DNA of 64,000 bases. Origin: Siphonobacter sp. SORGH_AS_0500. GTDB taxonomy: Bacteria > Bacteroidota > Bacteroidia > Cytophagales > Spirosomataceae. Both the position numbers and the translations under genes were made by a program. Positions 35,348 through 44,139 of the stretch are shown here, one piece after another (within the stretch, counting starts at the first letter, position 1; every line of letters starts with the position of its first letter). The stretch covers positions 50,366-114,365 of the forward strand of contig NZ_NHPP01000017.1 of the NCBI RefSeq assembly GCF_002838835.1. Direction: 5' to 3'. The notes under the pieces were generated by a model. It was not told where the DNA came from. It ran no database searches and was given only the letters and a program-made list of their open reading frames with translations.

Positions 35348-36343
35348 ATGTCAACCGTCAAAACGCTGACTTGGTTAGTGCTAATCAGCTGGATTGCAGG
35401 AGGGGCTTATTGGCACGTTTGCCAGATTAAACAATTGTGTGATGGAAATCCAGAACCAGTAGTGGTAAGCGAAGAGGTTTCTTCTACTGAATTTGATATA
35501 CCGGCCCTTGATATCCAAGACGCTAATTCTTTTCATGTAACTTCCATACACAATCTGGGTTTTGCTCGTTCAAGAGGTGGGGTTTCAACGGAGGCGGTTC
35601 AGCCTCAGTTACAATCGCTGGCGGTTTATCTGAAAGCTAATCCCAGGAAAACAGTGAAATTGGTTGGGTATTATGCCAGTGACGAGGAAAATAACACGGC
35701 CTTCCAATCCTTGGGATTAGCCCGGGCTGATGCGATTAAGCAATACTTTTTGAAGTTAGGAGTTCCTGATAAACAGGTATTGACCGAAGCCGAACAACGG
35801 GCCTTAGCCTTCAGTCCGGCGGACTCATCCTATGGAGCAGGCTTTGTCTTTTCGGGAACAGCTGAAGTGGCAGAAACGCTAACGGAAGAAAAGCTAACGG
35901 AAACGACTCCGCCGACCTCCACTGCTACTTCCTTCGAAGTTCCCAAAGGACAAACGGAAGAGGAACTAGCCGCTGCGGCTACGTATGAAAGCATTTTCCG
36001 GCCCATGGAGTTATATTTCCCGCTGAGTAGTAATCAATTCATTCGAACGAAAGATAACGAGACGTTTTTTAATGAAGTAAAGAAATACCTGAAACAGAAC
36101 CCTAATAAACGCCTGATATTAACCGGGCATACGGACAGTGAAGGGCCAGATGACTCGAATTTGAGACTATCTAAAAGTCGGGCAGAGGCAGTGAAGCGAC
36201 AGTTTGTCAGAAAGGGAATAAAACCTGATCAGATTATTACGATTGGAAAAGGAGAGACGCAGCCGCTGGCAGACAATACGTTACCCGCAGGCCGAAAGGC
36301 TAATCGTCGGGTAACGATGGCGATCGACGAACAGAAGATGTAA
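35348..36343 (+). CDS. OmpA-family protein with two OmpA-like domains
   Basis: 331 residues. An N-terminal hydrophobic segment (TLTWLVLISWIAGGAYWHV) acts as anchor or signal. A first, degenerate OmpA-like domain (about 55-165: GVSTEAVQPQLQSLAVYLKA, LARADAIKQYFLKLGV) lacks the peptidoglycan-binding signature. A second is canonical (about 215-325: LILTGHTDSEGPDDSNLRLS, SRAEAVKRQFVRKGI, GRKANRRVTMAI), with the Asp/Arg pair that binds diaminopimelate in peptidoglycan. It probably tethers the envelope. It is first of a likely operon with two helix-hairpin-helix paralogues, 28 and 49 nt apart. Confidence 0.88.
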   Translation: MSTVKTLTWLVLISWIAGGAYWHVCQIKQLCDGNPEPVVVSEEVSSTEFDIPALDIQDANSFHVTSIHNLGFARSRGGVSTEAVQPQLQSLAVYLKANPRKTVKLVGYYASDEENNTAFQSLGLARADAIKQYFLKLGVPDKQVLTEAEQRALAFSPADSSYGAGFVFSGTAEVAETLTEEKLTETTPPTSTATSFEVPKGQTEEELAAAATYESIFRPMELYFPLSSNQFIRTKDNETFFNEVKKYLKQNPNKRLILTGHTDSEGPDDSNLRLSKSRAEAVKRQFVRKGIKPDQIITIGKGETQPLADNTLPAGRKANRRVTMAIDEQKM

Positions 36344-36370
36344 CAGAATTTCTCGGAAATAAGTATTGAT

Positions 36371-36922
36371 ATGTACGAACATTTTAATCCCATGCATCTG
36401 GAAAGTGCCTGGTTACAACACCTGATTTTTCTGGGAGGAGCCGGCATTCTGGGGTATATCATTGGCTATCTGAACGGGAAGACGACCCTCAATAAGCTAA
36501 AGGCAAGTTTAAGTAATCTGGAGTTTCATCTGAATCAGTGCGAGCAGGGTTTGTACGTGCCGCCGCAGCCGAAAGCCATTCATCCGGCTACCCCTTTTGC
36601 CGAGCCCATCGTAGCTCCGCCCGCTGAAGAGGCAGCTCAGCCGATGGCGACTACTGTAATTCCGAATGAGGAAGACGACCTGAAAAAGATTGAAGGCATT
36701 GGTCCCAAAGTAGAGAAGCTATTGCATGAGGCGGGTATCAAAACTTTTGCTCAGCTAGCAGCGGCGGAACCTTCCCACGTGATGTCCATTTTGCGGGCTT
36801 CTGGCGGTTCCCGTTTCCAGGTTCAGGAGTCCAGTAGCTGGGCTAAACAGGCGAAACTGGCTCAGGAAGGAAAATGGGAACAGCTAAAAGCGTTACAGCA
36901 GGAGATAACCCAGAAGGGGTAA
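36371..36922 (+). CDS. membrane-anchored helix-hairpin-helix protein (paralogue 1)
   Basis: 183 residues. A single N-terminal membrane segment (LIFLGGAGILGYIIGYL) is followed by a coiled stretch, a Pro/Ala-rich linker (about 70-100) and a C-terminal helix-hairpin-helix unit (DDLKKIEGIGPKVEKLLHEA, then GIKTFAQLAAAEPSHV), the fold that usually binds DNA. Such proteins are common next to OmpA genes in Bacteroidota, but their job is not known to me. The neighbour at 36972 has the same layout. Tethering of DNA or another polymer to the envelope is a guess. Confidence 0.8.
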   Translation: MYEHFNPMHLESAWLQHLIFLGGAGILGYIIGYLNGKTTLNKLKASLSNLEFHLNQCEQGLYVPPQPKAIHPATPFAEPIVAPPAEEAAQPMATTVIPNEEDDLKKIEGIGPKVEKLLHEAGIKTFAQLAAAEPSHVMSILRASGGSRFQVQESSSWAKQAKLAQEGKWEQLKALQQEITQKG

Positions 36923-36971
36923 TAAGGACGTAAGACTTGCATTGAAGAATGCTATTCAAGCTTAGAAAATC

Positions 36972-37609
36972 ATGGTATTAATACAATCGTTAAGTCAAAA
37001 CATACCCATTGCTGTGCTGGAAGCCGTTGCCATCATGACTTTGGTGGCGGGTATTGGCTGGATCTTAGGCCGCCGTTCCATGAATCATCAGATTGATACG
37101 ATTCAAATGGAAATCGCTACCAAACAGGTGGAGCTGGAAATGTGTCGTCAGGGCAAACCGAAACCATTCAGACAGGACAAGACGACCAAGCCGTTCATGC
37201 CAGAGCCTTTTGCGGTGCCGCAACCCGACCCTGTCGTTCCTTCGGAACCCGAAGTAATCAAAGAACCGACCATCGAGATACCTCTGGATATTGCTACTTT
37301 TGAAGGCATTCCAGGACTTACTTCCGCCATTGCAGCTCCGGTTATTCTGGATGAACCCGATGATCTGAAGGTTATTGAGGGAATTGGTCCTAAAATTGAA
37401 CAAATCCTGAATGTCAACGGAATTATTAGCTTCAAAAGTCTGGCCACTACCTCCGTTGACCACATCAGAGCGTTATTAAAAGCCGAAGGTCCCCGTTTCG
37501 AAAACCGGGACCCTTCTACCTGCCGGAGCAGGCTCAACTGGCTGCGGAAGGCCGCTGGGTGGAATTAAAAGAATGGCAGGATGAATTAAGTAAAGGGCAG
37601 CGGAGTTAA
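36972..37609 (+). CDS. membrane-anchored helix-hairpin-helix protein (paralogue 2), frameshifted near its end
   Basis: Same layout as the gene before it: N-terminal membrane segment (AVAIMTLVAGIGWILG), linker, and DDLKVIEGIGPKIEQILNVN-type helix-hairpin-helix. The raw frame stops at 37568 with an unrelated tail. Restoring one G after 37523 (ACCTGCC read as ACCTGGCC) gives STWPEQAQLAAEGRWVELKE, matching paralogue 1, and a stop at 37609 (212 residues). The coordinates use the restored end. The break looks like a sequence error. Confidence 0.75.
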
Positions 37610-37667
37610 TGAATAGCAGACTGTTGAAAAACAGTTAGGATGAACGTTTCATTTTTCAATTATCATT

Positions 37668-38734
37668 ATGACTGAAAGTAGTAAAACCTTTCTCTATCAA
37701 TACCTTAATAACCCATCGCCAACGGGTTTCGAAGCCTCAGGACAACGCATCTGGCTGGATTACATCAAACCTTACATTGACGAATACATCGTTGATACCT
37801 ACGGTACGGTGGTGGGGGTAATCAACCCAGGCCAGCCTTACAAAGTAGTAATCGAAGCTCACTCCGATGAGATTTCCTGGTTTGTGAATTACATCTCAGA
37901 CGATGGTTACATCTATGTTCGCCGCAACGGCGGTTCTGATGCGGTCATTGCTCCTTCCAAGCGGGTGAATATTCACACGAAAAAAGGAATCGTTAAAGGC
38001 ATTTTTGGCTGGCCTGCCATTCACGTACGTGACCTGGCAAAGACACGGCCCCGAAAGTAACCGACCTGACGATTGATTGTGGGGCTACGAAAAAGGAACT
38101 GGAAGAAAAAGGCGTTCATGTGGGTTGCGTCATCACCTTTGAAGACGAGTTAACCGAATTAAATGATCGCTATTTTGTTGGTCGTGCTCTGGATAACCGC
38201 GTGGGCGGTTTTATGATTGCAGAAGTAGCTCGTTTGCTAAAAGAAAATCAGGTGACATTGCCCTATACCTTGTACGTAGTCAATGCCGTTCAGGAAGAAA
38301 TTGGCCTACGTGGAGCTGAAATGATTGCCCGTCGTCTGAAAGCTGATGTGGCTATCTGTACGGATGTAACGCACGATACTACTTCGCCGCGATACGATAA
38401 AAAAGAGCAGGGCGATTTACGCTGCGGTGGCGGTCCGGTGTTATGCTATGGGCCAGCGGTGCAAAATAACCTGCTGGATTTTCTCATTGGTGTAGCCGAA
38501 GAAAAAGAGATTGCCTTCCAGCGTCAGGCGGTAAGCCGCTCGACGGGCACGGATACGGACTCGTTTGCTTATGCGGCCGAAGGAACTGCTTCTGCGTTAA
38601 TTTCCCTTCCGCTGAAGTACATGCACACTACGGTTGAAACCGTGAGTAAGCAGGACGTTCAGGCCGTGATTACTCTGATGTATGAAACCCTGTTAAAGCT
38701 CGAAAGCGGTCAGGATTTTAGATATTTAAGCTAA
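37668..38734 (+). pseudogene. M42-family aminopeptidase (glutamyl aminopeptidase-like), frameshifted
   Basis: Two frames (37668-38060 and onward to 38734) make one 355-residue M42 metallopeptidase if one A is restored in the AAA run at 38039-38041. The join becomes HVRDLAKDTAPKVTDLTIDC. The family cuts N-terminal residues in large tetrahedral assemblies with two metal ions. Ligands and catalytic residues are visible: EAHSDEISWFV (His), VGRALDNRVGGFM (Asp), VNAVQEEIGLRGAE (catalytic and metal Glu), ICTDVTHDT (Asp) and PLKYMHTTVETV (His). There is no signal, so cytosolic. All key residues survive, so the gene is probably intact in the organism. Confidence 0.85.
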
Positions 38735-38761
38735 CACAGGCAACGAAATAAACAGTATAGG

Positions 38762-38792
38762 GGTCGTAAGTGGGAACGCTTACGACCTTTTT
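38762..38792 (+). terminator. terminator after M42 peptidase
   Basis: GGTCGTAAG (38762-38770) pairs with CTTACGACC (38779-38787), followed by TTTTT. Confidence 0.85.
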
Positions 38793-38880
38793 GCGTAAGT
38801 ATGCTAAATAAGCATAGGAAATGAACTTTGCTTCAGGAATCCCGATTGTAGAATAGATTCCCCTTCATTCCATTACCCCC

Positions 38881-39465
38881 ATGAAAAAGCGAATACTGAA
38901 TCGATTTATTAACTACTTCATTCGAGGCCTTTTACTCATTGCTCCCCTGTTTTTTACGGGCTACATCCTGTATCAGGCTTTTCTGTATCTGGATGGATTA
39001 ATTCCAGTGGGCATTGGTACGGGTAAAGAGCAGATTCGGCTTTGGGGAGTGGGAATGGTAATCGTTCTGGCTATTGTCTTTCTCGTTGGTTTTCTGGGAT
39101 CTACCTTTATTCTTATACCTATTTTCAATGTTTTTGAGGAAATCATTGATCGTCTACCCCTGGTTCGAATTATTTATTCTTCCCTGAAAGATCTAACCTC
39201 AGCCTTTGTAGGCGATAAGAAGAAATTCAATCAACCCGTGTTGGTAAAGATGGATGCCCATTCGGAGTTATACCGGATTGGTTTTCTAACCCAGACAGAT
39301 TTGACAGATTGGGAATTGCCCGGTTCGGTCGCGGTGTATTTTCCCCAGTCGTATGCATTTTCCGGCCATTTGTTTATTGTTCCGAAAGAAAATGTAAAGC
39401 CTGTGAATGTAAGTGCTACGGAAGTAATGAAGTTTATTGTCTCGGGTGGCGTTACTTTGCATTAA
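38881..39465 (+). CDS. DUF502 family membrane protein
   Basis: 194 residues. Two membrane segments (FIRGLLLIAPLFFTGYILYQ and LWGVGMVIVLAIVFLVGFLG) are followed by the DUF502 signature: IDRLPLVRIIYSSLKDLTSA and a C-terminal beta part (VAVYFPQSYAFSGHLFIVPK, ending VSGGVTL). The family's function is unknown; it is widespread in bacteria and plants (LCV-like). Start ATG 38881. The next gene follows 134 nt later. Confidence 0.9.
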   Translation: MKKRILNRFINYFIRGLLLIAPLFFTGYILYQAFLYLDGLIPVGIGTGKEQIRLWGVGMVIVLAIVFLVGFLGSTFILIPIFNVFEEIIDRLPLVRIIYSSLKDLTSAFVGDKKKFNQPVLVKMDAHSELYRIGFLTQTDLTDWELPGSVAVYFPQSYAFSGHLFIVPKENVKPVNVSATEVMKFIVSGGVTLH

Positions 39466-39599
39466 TCTTTACGACAAATTTGGTGTCAATCGTAGGAATG
39501 ATTTTGTTCAGGAAAAGCCCAAACCCTCTGGCTGAAAGCATACTTTTCCTCGAAACCAGACGTTTTTTGGGTTGCATGTTACTTTTGTTACTGAAAGCT

Positions 39600-40190
39600 A
39601 TGAAATGGATTATACTCCTTCTGACCACCTTTTCTGCTACGGCTTTATGGGCTCAGAGTCCTTCTACGGAAGAATTATTACGGAAAGCGAACCCAAGTAT
39701 GGGTCGGGCTTTAACGGCCCATCAATCGGTGAAATACATTGCCGTTGATTATCCCGGTGGGAGAAAGCGTTTTTTCGCGGGCGACGAGATTGTCTTCAAA
39801 GCCAAAGGGCAGAGTGGAAAAATCCGTGATAATATTTTTGCCGTTACCGACTCGACCGTCGTCTTCGCTGATTTTAGTGAAATTACCAATCAGAATGAAT
39901 TCGTAGAGTACCGGCTCGATCAGATTCGTAAAGTTTATTTCATGAATGGAAGCGGGCTGGCGGTTCAGGCGGGTTATCTATTACCCATCGCCGGAGCTCT
40001 TTATTTTGTCATGGATTTCTTCAGTCCTGTCTGGAATCAGGAGTTTAAGGGAGCTCCTTTGCAGTTGAAAACCTCTACTGCCATCGTTTCGGGCGGTTTG
40101 TTCGGTTTGGGAGCTTTGTGTTTTAAATCCACTCATAAGGCCTTGAAAATCGGTAATCGCAATCGCTTAAGAATTCTAAAAACGATGTAG
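39600..40190 (+). CDS. exported/membrane protein of unknown function
   Basis: 196 residues from ATG 39600, where a signal peptide begins (MKWIILLLTTFSATALWAQ). The frame opens at 39309 inside the previous gene, but that part is an overlap artefact. The mature part has a beta-rich segment (GGRKRFFAGDEIVFKAKGQS, NIFAVTDSTVVFADFSEI) and two hydrophobic stretches near the C-terminus (AGYLLPIAGALYFVMDFF and TAIVSGGLFGLGALCF). Similar small proteins occur in other Bacteroidota without a function. Confidence 0.75.
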   Translation: MKWIILLLTTFSATALWAQSPSTEELLRKANPSMGRALTAHQSVKYIAVDYPGGRKRFFAGDEIVFKAKGQSGKIRDNIFAVTDSTVVFADFSEITNQNEFVEYRLDQIRKVYFMNGSGLAVQAGYLLPIAGALYFVMDFFSPVWNQEFKGAPLQLKTSTAIVSGGLFGLGALCFKSTHKALKIGNRNRLRILKTM

Positions 40191-40281
40191 ACCAGGATTA
40201 ATGGGGGCTCTTGGTACGTCAATAAATTTAAATTTCGGCCAAAACTCAAAACGGTTATAAAGTAAAACCCCGGAAAAAGAA

Positions 40282-40289
40282 TAATTTTG
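40282..40289 (+). promoter_or_regulatory. -7 box (TAATTTTG) that decides the aroA start
   Basis: Exact TAnnTTTG. Transcription would begin near 40296, so the open frame's first TTG (40287) is inside the promoter and cannot be the start. Confidence 0.5.
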
Positions 40290-40331
40290 CGGCTGGTTGT
40301 TATTGCGTGCATATTATTCTTCTGTACTGTC

Positions 40332-41567
40332 TTGAAAAAGCTCCTCCTCCATAAAGTTACCAAACCTTTTCAGGTTGACATTTTATTACCTGCTTCCAAA
40401 TCCGAATCGAATCGTGCTCAAATCCTGAACGCGTTAGCGGGTGGTAAGGGCTTGCTCACGAACCTTTCCGAAGCTCGTGATACACAAACCATGCAACGCT
40501 TACTGATCCTGGATGGACCAGTAGCCGATGTACTCGATGCGGGAACGACTATGCGTTTCCTAACGGCTTATTACGCCGTGCTAGGCAAGAAAAAGATCAT
40601 GACGGGGACTGCCAGGATGCAGGAACGCCCGATTGGAATTCTGGTAGATGCCCTGCGGGAATTGGGAGCTGATATTACGTATCAGAGAAATGAAGGCTAC
40701 CCACCGCTGGAGCTGAACGGATTCAAATTTTCCGGCAAGAAGGATTTAACCATGCGGGGCGACGTGAGCAGCCAGTTTATCTCAGCGATACTGATGATTG
40801 CTCCCACCTTACCTGAAGGGTTAACCATTCATTTGACGGGTAACCTGGGTTCGATACCTTACATTGAAATGACCATCCAGCAAATGCGTCAGTTTGGAGC
40901 AGAGGTAACGGCAGACTGGGAAAACCGCAGCATTCGTGTAGAAGCAAAACCTTACGCAACCTGCGATTATGCCATTGAATCCGATTGGTCGGGAGCAAGT
41001 TACTGGTATAGTCTGGTAGCGTTAGGACCCGAAGGCTCAGAAGTAGAGCTATTGGGCTTAAAAGAAAATTCACTTCAGGGAGACTCGGCCATTGTTGACA
41101 TTATGCGTCAACTGGGGGTAGAAAGCACCTTCACTGGTCGTGGGTTTAAACTGACACAAATTCCGGCAAGTGATCATCTGGAGTGGGATTTTACGCATTG
41201 TCCTGATCTGGCTCAAACGGTTTCGGTGGTAGCGGCCATGAAAGGAGTGCCTGCGATTTTCACCGGCATTGAAAGTCTGAAAGTAAAAGAAACGGATCGG
41301 GTGTTAGCAATTCAGCTGGAGCTTCAAAAATTCGGAGCCGATCTGGTGGAAGTAACGCCAAATGAAAAATATCAGATTCAGGTAGGGGAAAGTACCGATT
41401 GGAATAAGCCCGAAACGATTATTCATACGTATGAAGACCACCGGATGGCTATGGCTTTTGCTCCCATCGCCATGCGAACAGACCTGATTATAGATGATGC
41501 GTCAGTGGTCGCCAAATCTTATCCTCGGTTTTGGGATGACCTCTCCAAAATCATCGAAATTTCCTAA
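40332..41567 (+). CDS. aroA: 3-phosphoshikimate 1-carboxyvinyltransferase (EPSP synthase)
   Basis: Joins shikimate-3-phosphate with PEP, the sixth step of the shikimate pathway to aromatic amino acids. About 411 residues. Motifs are ILLPASKSESNRAQILNAL (phosphate/PEP binding Lys), DAGTTMRFLTAYY, MQERPIGILVDALRELGA, GDVSSQFISAILM, WSGASYW, ESLKVKETDR and YEDHRMAMAFAP. No ATG fits: the frame opens at TTG 40287 within a -7 box, while the TTG at 40332 gives MKKLLLHKVTKPFQVD, close to the expected family start. I prefer 40332. A good terminator follows. Confidence 0.93.
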   Translation: MKKLLLHKVTKPFQVDILLPASKSESNRAQILNALAGGKGLLTNLSEARDTQTMQRLLILDGPVADVLDAGTTMRFLTAYYAVLGKKKIMTGTARMQERPIGILVDALRELGADITYQRNEGYPPLELNGFKFSGKKDLTMRGDVSSQFISAILMIAPTLPEGLTIHLTGNLGSIPYIEMTIQQMRQFGAEVTADWENRSIRVEAKPYATCDYAIESDWSGASYWYSLVALGPEGSEVELLGLKENSLQGDSAIVDIMRQLGVESTFTGRGFKLTQIPASDHLEWDFTHCPDLAQTVSVVAAMKGVPAIFTGIESLKVKETDRVLAIQLELQKFGADLVEVTPNEKYQIQVGESTDWNKPETIIHTYEDHRMAMAFAPIAMRTDLIIDDASVVAKSYPRFWDDLSKIIEIS

Positions 41568-41571
41568 TTTG

Positions 41572-41612
41572 AAGACGAGACCCGATCATTAATATCGGGT
41601 CTCGTCTTTTTT
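41572..41612 (+). terminator. terminator after aroA
   Basis: AAGACGAGACCCGAT (41572-41586) pairs perfectly with 41594-41608, with a 7-nt loop and then TTTT. Confidence 0.92.
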
Positions 41613-42210
41613 AGAGATAAGATGATGGAAGGTCCTAACCGATCAAGAGCAGTGTCGACGTTTATACGCTAGGTTATTTAAGAAAGTAAATTAAAAACGA
41701 TAGTATAAGACTCATTAGTTAACGTATCCACTAGTAGTAACAAAAGACTTTAATTGTTTCTGAAGGACAATAAGTAGTGTGAAAGTATATAAGAATATGA
41801 CAATTGAGCGTTTAAAAGGCAAATCGTTTGAAGCACTTTATTTCTATAAAATCATCCAGTAAAATCTATGTTATTGAGTATTTACGTATATAAATTCTTA
41901 ACCACGTATATAAATGTTAATTCGAAATCTAATGAATAGATTTTTTTATTTGAATAGAATTTATTGGGTAGGATAGTAGTATTTATCTGGTAAATTATGA
42001 TTTAACGCTCATAGAATGCTATGGATTAGTTAATTGATGGAATTTAAGATACTAATTTTATGTATTTATATTTATGAGTATTTTGACTTAAAAAACGCAG
42101 GTAACTTAAAAAAATATCGAATTGTTGGCTTGCGTTATGGTAAGTACCATAAAAATGTGCTATTTTAGCTGACAGTAAAACCGCCATTTCATAATTTCCT
42201 TGAAAAACGT
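41613..42210. other. AT-rich spacer upstream of the Crp/Fnr gene
   Basis: About 600 bases, strongly AT-rich, with no coding frame. It has a direct repeat ACGTATATAAAT at 41884-41895 and 41904-41915 and a palindrome at 42136-42151. It is probably promoter and regulatory DNA for the regulator/permease genes. Confidence 0.5.
42136..42151. promoter_or_regulatory. palindrome TATGGTA-AG-TACCATA, candidate operator of the Crp/Fnr gene
   Basis: A perfect 7-bp inverted repeat with a 2-nt centre lies 60 nt before the regulator's ATG. The position would suit autoregulation; no second copy is seen in the window. Confidence 0.4.
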
Positions 42211-42792
42211 ATGCTTTCAGAAAACGTTACACAGCCACTCTTGTCCTACATCCGCAGATATGTGGAGCTGTCTCAAGAAGATGTAGATGCCATCAACTCT
42301 GCGTACCAAACTCGACCCTTCAAAAAAGGTGATTTTTTCATTCATCAGGGGGACCACATTGATGAGGTTGCCTTTGTGATTGAAGGAGTAATGCGAGTGT
42401 ACCGCACCGACAAAGGAAAAGAAGTAACTCTATTCCTTCGAGACGAAAATTCTTTTGTGACGAGTGTAACCGGTTATTCTACCCACCGTCTCAGCCCTTA
42501 TTCGGTTCAGGCTCTGGAAGATTCTACTTTACTGGTGATGACGAGCGAAGATCGGGCAACCCTTTTTGAAGAATCGCAAGCCTATCAGCGTTTTTCAATG
42601 ATGATGCTGGAACGTACCGTTCAGGACATGGAAGGCCGTATTGATTCTCAAATTGCTGACAATGCTGCTGATCGTTATTTACGTTTATTGCAGGATCACC
42701 CCTCGTTAATTCAGCGGGTTCCTCAGTATCATTTGGCTTCTTATTTGGGTGTAACGCCCGAATCATTAAGCCGTTTGCGGAAATATCTTTAG
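42211..42792 (+). CDS. Crp/Fnr-family transcriptional regulator
   Basis: 193 residues. A cyclic-nucleotide-binding-type beta barrel (KKGDFFIHQGDHIDEVAFVI, EGVMRVYRT) comes first, then a long helix and a C-terminal winged helix with HLASYLGVTPESLSRLRKYL as recognition region. No Fe-S cysteine cluster is present, so it is not an oxygen-sensing Fnr. The ligand is unknown. It precedes the purine permease and exported nucleosidase on the same strand by 42 nt and may control them. Confidence 0.9.
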   Translation: MLSENVTQPLLSYIRRYVELSQEDVDAINSAYQTRPFKKGDFFIHQGDHIDEVAFVIEGVMRVYRTDKGKEVTLFLRDENSFVTSVTGYSTHRLSPYSVQALEDSTLLVMTSEDRATLFEESQAYQRFSMMMLERTVQDMEGRIDSQIADNAADRYLRLLQDHPSLIQRVPQYHLASYLGVTPESLSRLRKYL

Positions 42793-42834
42793 TAGTAGGT
42801 TCATAATCGAACTTTTTCTACGCAAATTAGGGAC

Positions 42835-44130
42835 ATGAAGCCTATTCAAAAGGGCCATGTCCCTAATTCTTTTTATACCGAAATACTAGCCGGTATCACG
42901 AGTTTTCTGGCTACCGCCTATATCATTGTAGTGAATCCTTCGGTATTATCTCTTTCCGGAATGCCCTTTTCCGGCGTGTTAACCGCTACCGTTCTGGTAT
43001 GTTTTTTCTGTAGTTTGATGATGGGGCTTTATGCCAAAAGTCCTTACGTGGTTGCACCGGGCATGGGGCTTAATGCCTTCTTCACGTATACCGTCGTGCA
43101 GGGAATGAATGTACCTTATACAACGGCCCTGGGAGCCGTTTTCTGGGCGGGGATTTTCTTTTTAATCATCTCTATTTTTAACGTTCGGGTGGTGTTAATT
43201 AAGGCCATTCCCAAATCTTTGCGTTATGGCATTGCCGCCGGTATCGGGCTCTTCATTACCCTTATTGGGCTAATCAATGCCAAATTTGTCGTAGCAAATC
43301 CGGCTACCATTATCAGCATAGGTACGTTAAACCCGGCGGTAATCATTTTCATTATTGGTCTGTTAAGTACCCTGGTCTTCATTCAGAAAAAAGTAAACGG
43401 CGGCATTTTATGGGGGATCGTTCTTACGACATTCATTGCATTAATTCCCGGCAGATTATACGAAAGTGAGCGACTGATTAACTGGAAAGGTGTTTTCGCT
43501 GCCCCGGATTTTAGTCTGATCTTTCAACTGGATATTTGGGGCTCTTTAACGTGGGCGATGGCTCCGGTCATTTTTGCCTTCGTTTTTACGGATCTTTTTG
43601 ATAGCCTCAGTACATTCATCGGATTAGCCGAAGCCACGGGCCGACTCGACGAAGAAGGGGAGCCTTTAGCCATCAAAGAATCGCTGTTAACCGATGCTGT
43701 GGCGACGACCCTGGCGGGATTAGTTGGGAGTAGTCCGGGAACGGCCTACATTGAATCGGCTGTAGGCATTGAAGCGGGGGGACGAACAGGGCTTACCGCC
43801 GTTACGGCTGCCTTTTGCTTTTTACCCTGCCTTTTTCTCTCACCTCTCTTAAGCATGGTACCCTCCTTTGCAACGGCACCAGCTCTGGTCGTGGTAGGCG
43901 TATTTATGATGAAAACCGTAATACGCATTCCCTGGGACGAATGGGAAGAAGCCGTCCCTGCTTTTCTGGCTATGGTCTTAATCCCTTTCAGCTATAGCAT
44001 TACTCAGGGAATCATTTGGGGCTTTCTAAGTTATGGAGCCCTGAAACTAGCTTCTGGTAAGTTTCGGCAGTTACCTTTGGCCTTCTGGCTGATTATTGGC
44101 TTGTGTCTGGCCGCTTTACTGAATGAATAA
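42835..44130 (+). CDS. purine permease, NCS2/AzgA type (adenine/guanine/hypoxanthine)
   Basis: 431 residues with 12-14 membrane helices. Motifs of the AzgA/PbuG branch are ILAGITSFLATAYIIVVNP, YVVAPGMGLNAFFTYTVV, FVFTDLFDSLSTFIGLAEAT and GSSPGTAYIESAVGIEAGGR with TGL after it. It imports purine bases with protons. The next gene, 9 nt on, encodes an exported nucleosidase that would release adenine outside the inner membrane, which suits adenine as a substrate. No purine riboswitch is visible upstream. Confidence 0.93.
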   Translation: MKPIQKGHVPNSFYTEILAGITSFLATAYIIVVNPSVLSLSGMPFSGVLTATVLVCFFCSLMMGLYAKSPYVVAPGMGLNAFFTYTVVQGMNVPYTTALGAVFWAGIFFLIISIFNVRVVLIKAIPKSLRYGIAAGIGLFITLIGLINAKFVVANPATIISIGTLNPAVIIFIIGLLSTLVFIQKKVNGGILWGIVLTTFIALIPGRLYESERLINWKGVFAAPDFSLIFQLDIWGSLTWAMAPVIFAFVFTDLFDSLSTFIGLAEATGRLDEEGEPLAIKESLLTDAVATTLAGLVGSSPGTAYIESAVGIEAGGRTGLTAVTAAFCFLPCLFLSPLLSMVPSFATAPALVVVGVFMMKTVIRIPWDEWEEAVPAFLAMVLIPFSYSITQGIIWGFLSYGALKLASGKFRQLPLAFWLIIGLCLAALLNE

Positions 44131-44139
44131 GTAATAAAA

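Noticed and set aside
39309..39599. Long N-terminal extension of the gene ending at 40190
   Set aside because: It overlaps the DUF502 gene in another frame; the signal peptide starts at ATG 39600.
41884..41915. Start of a CRISPR-like or iteron array (ACGTATATAAAT twice)
   Set aside because: Only two short AT-rich copies 20 bp apart, no spacers of equal size, no cas or rep gene nearby.
42793..42834. Purine riboswitch before the permease
   Set aside because: The gap is only 42 nt and has no conserved purine-aptamer bases.
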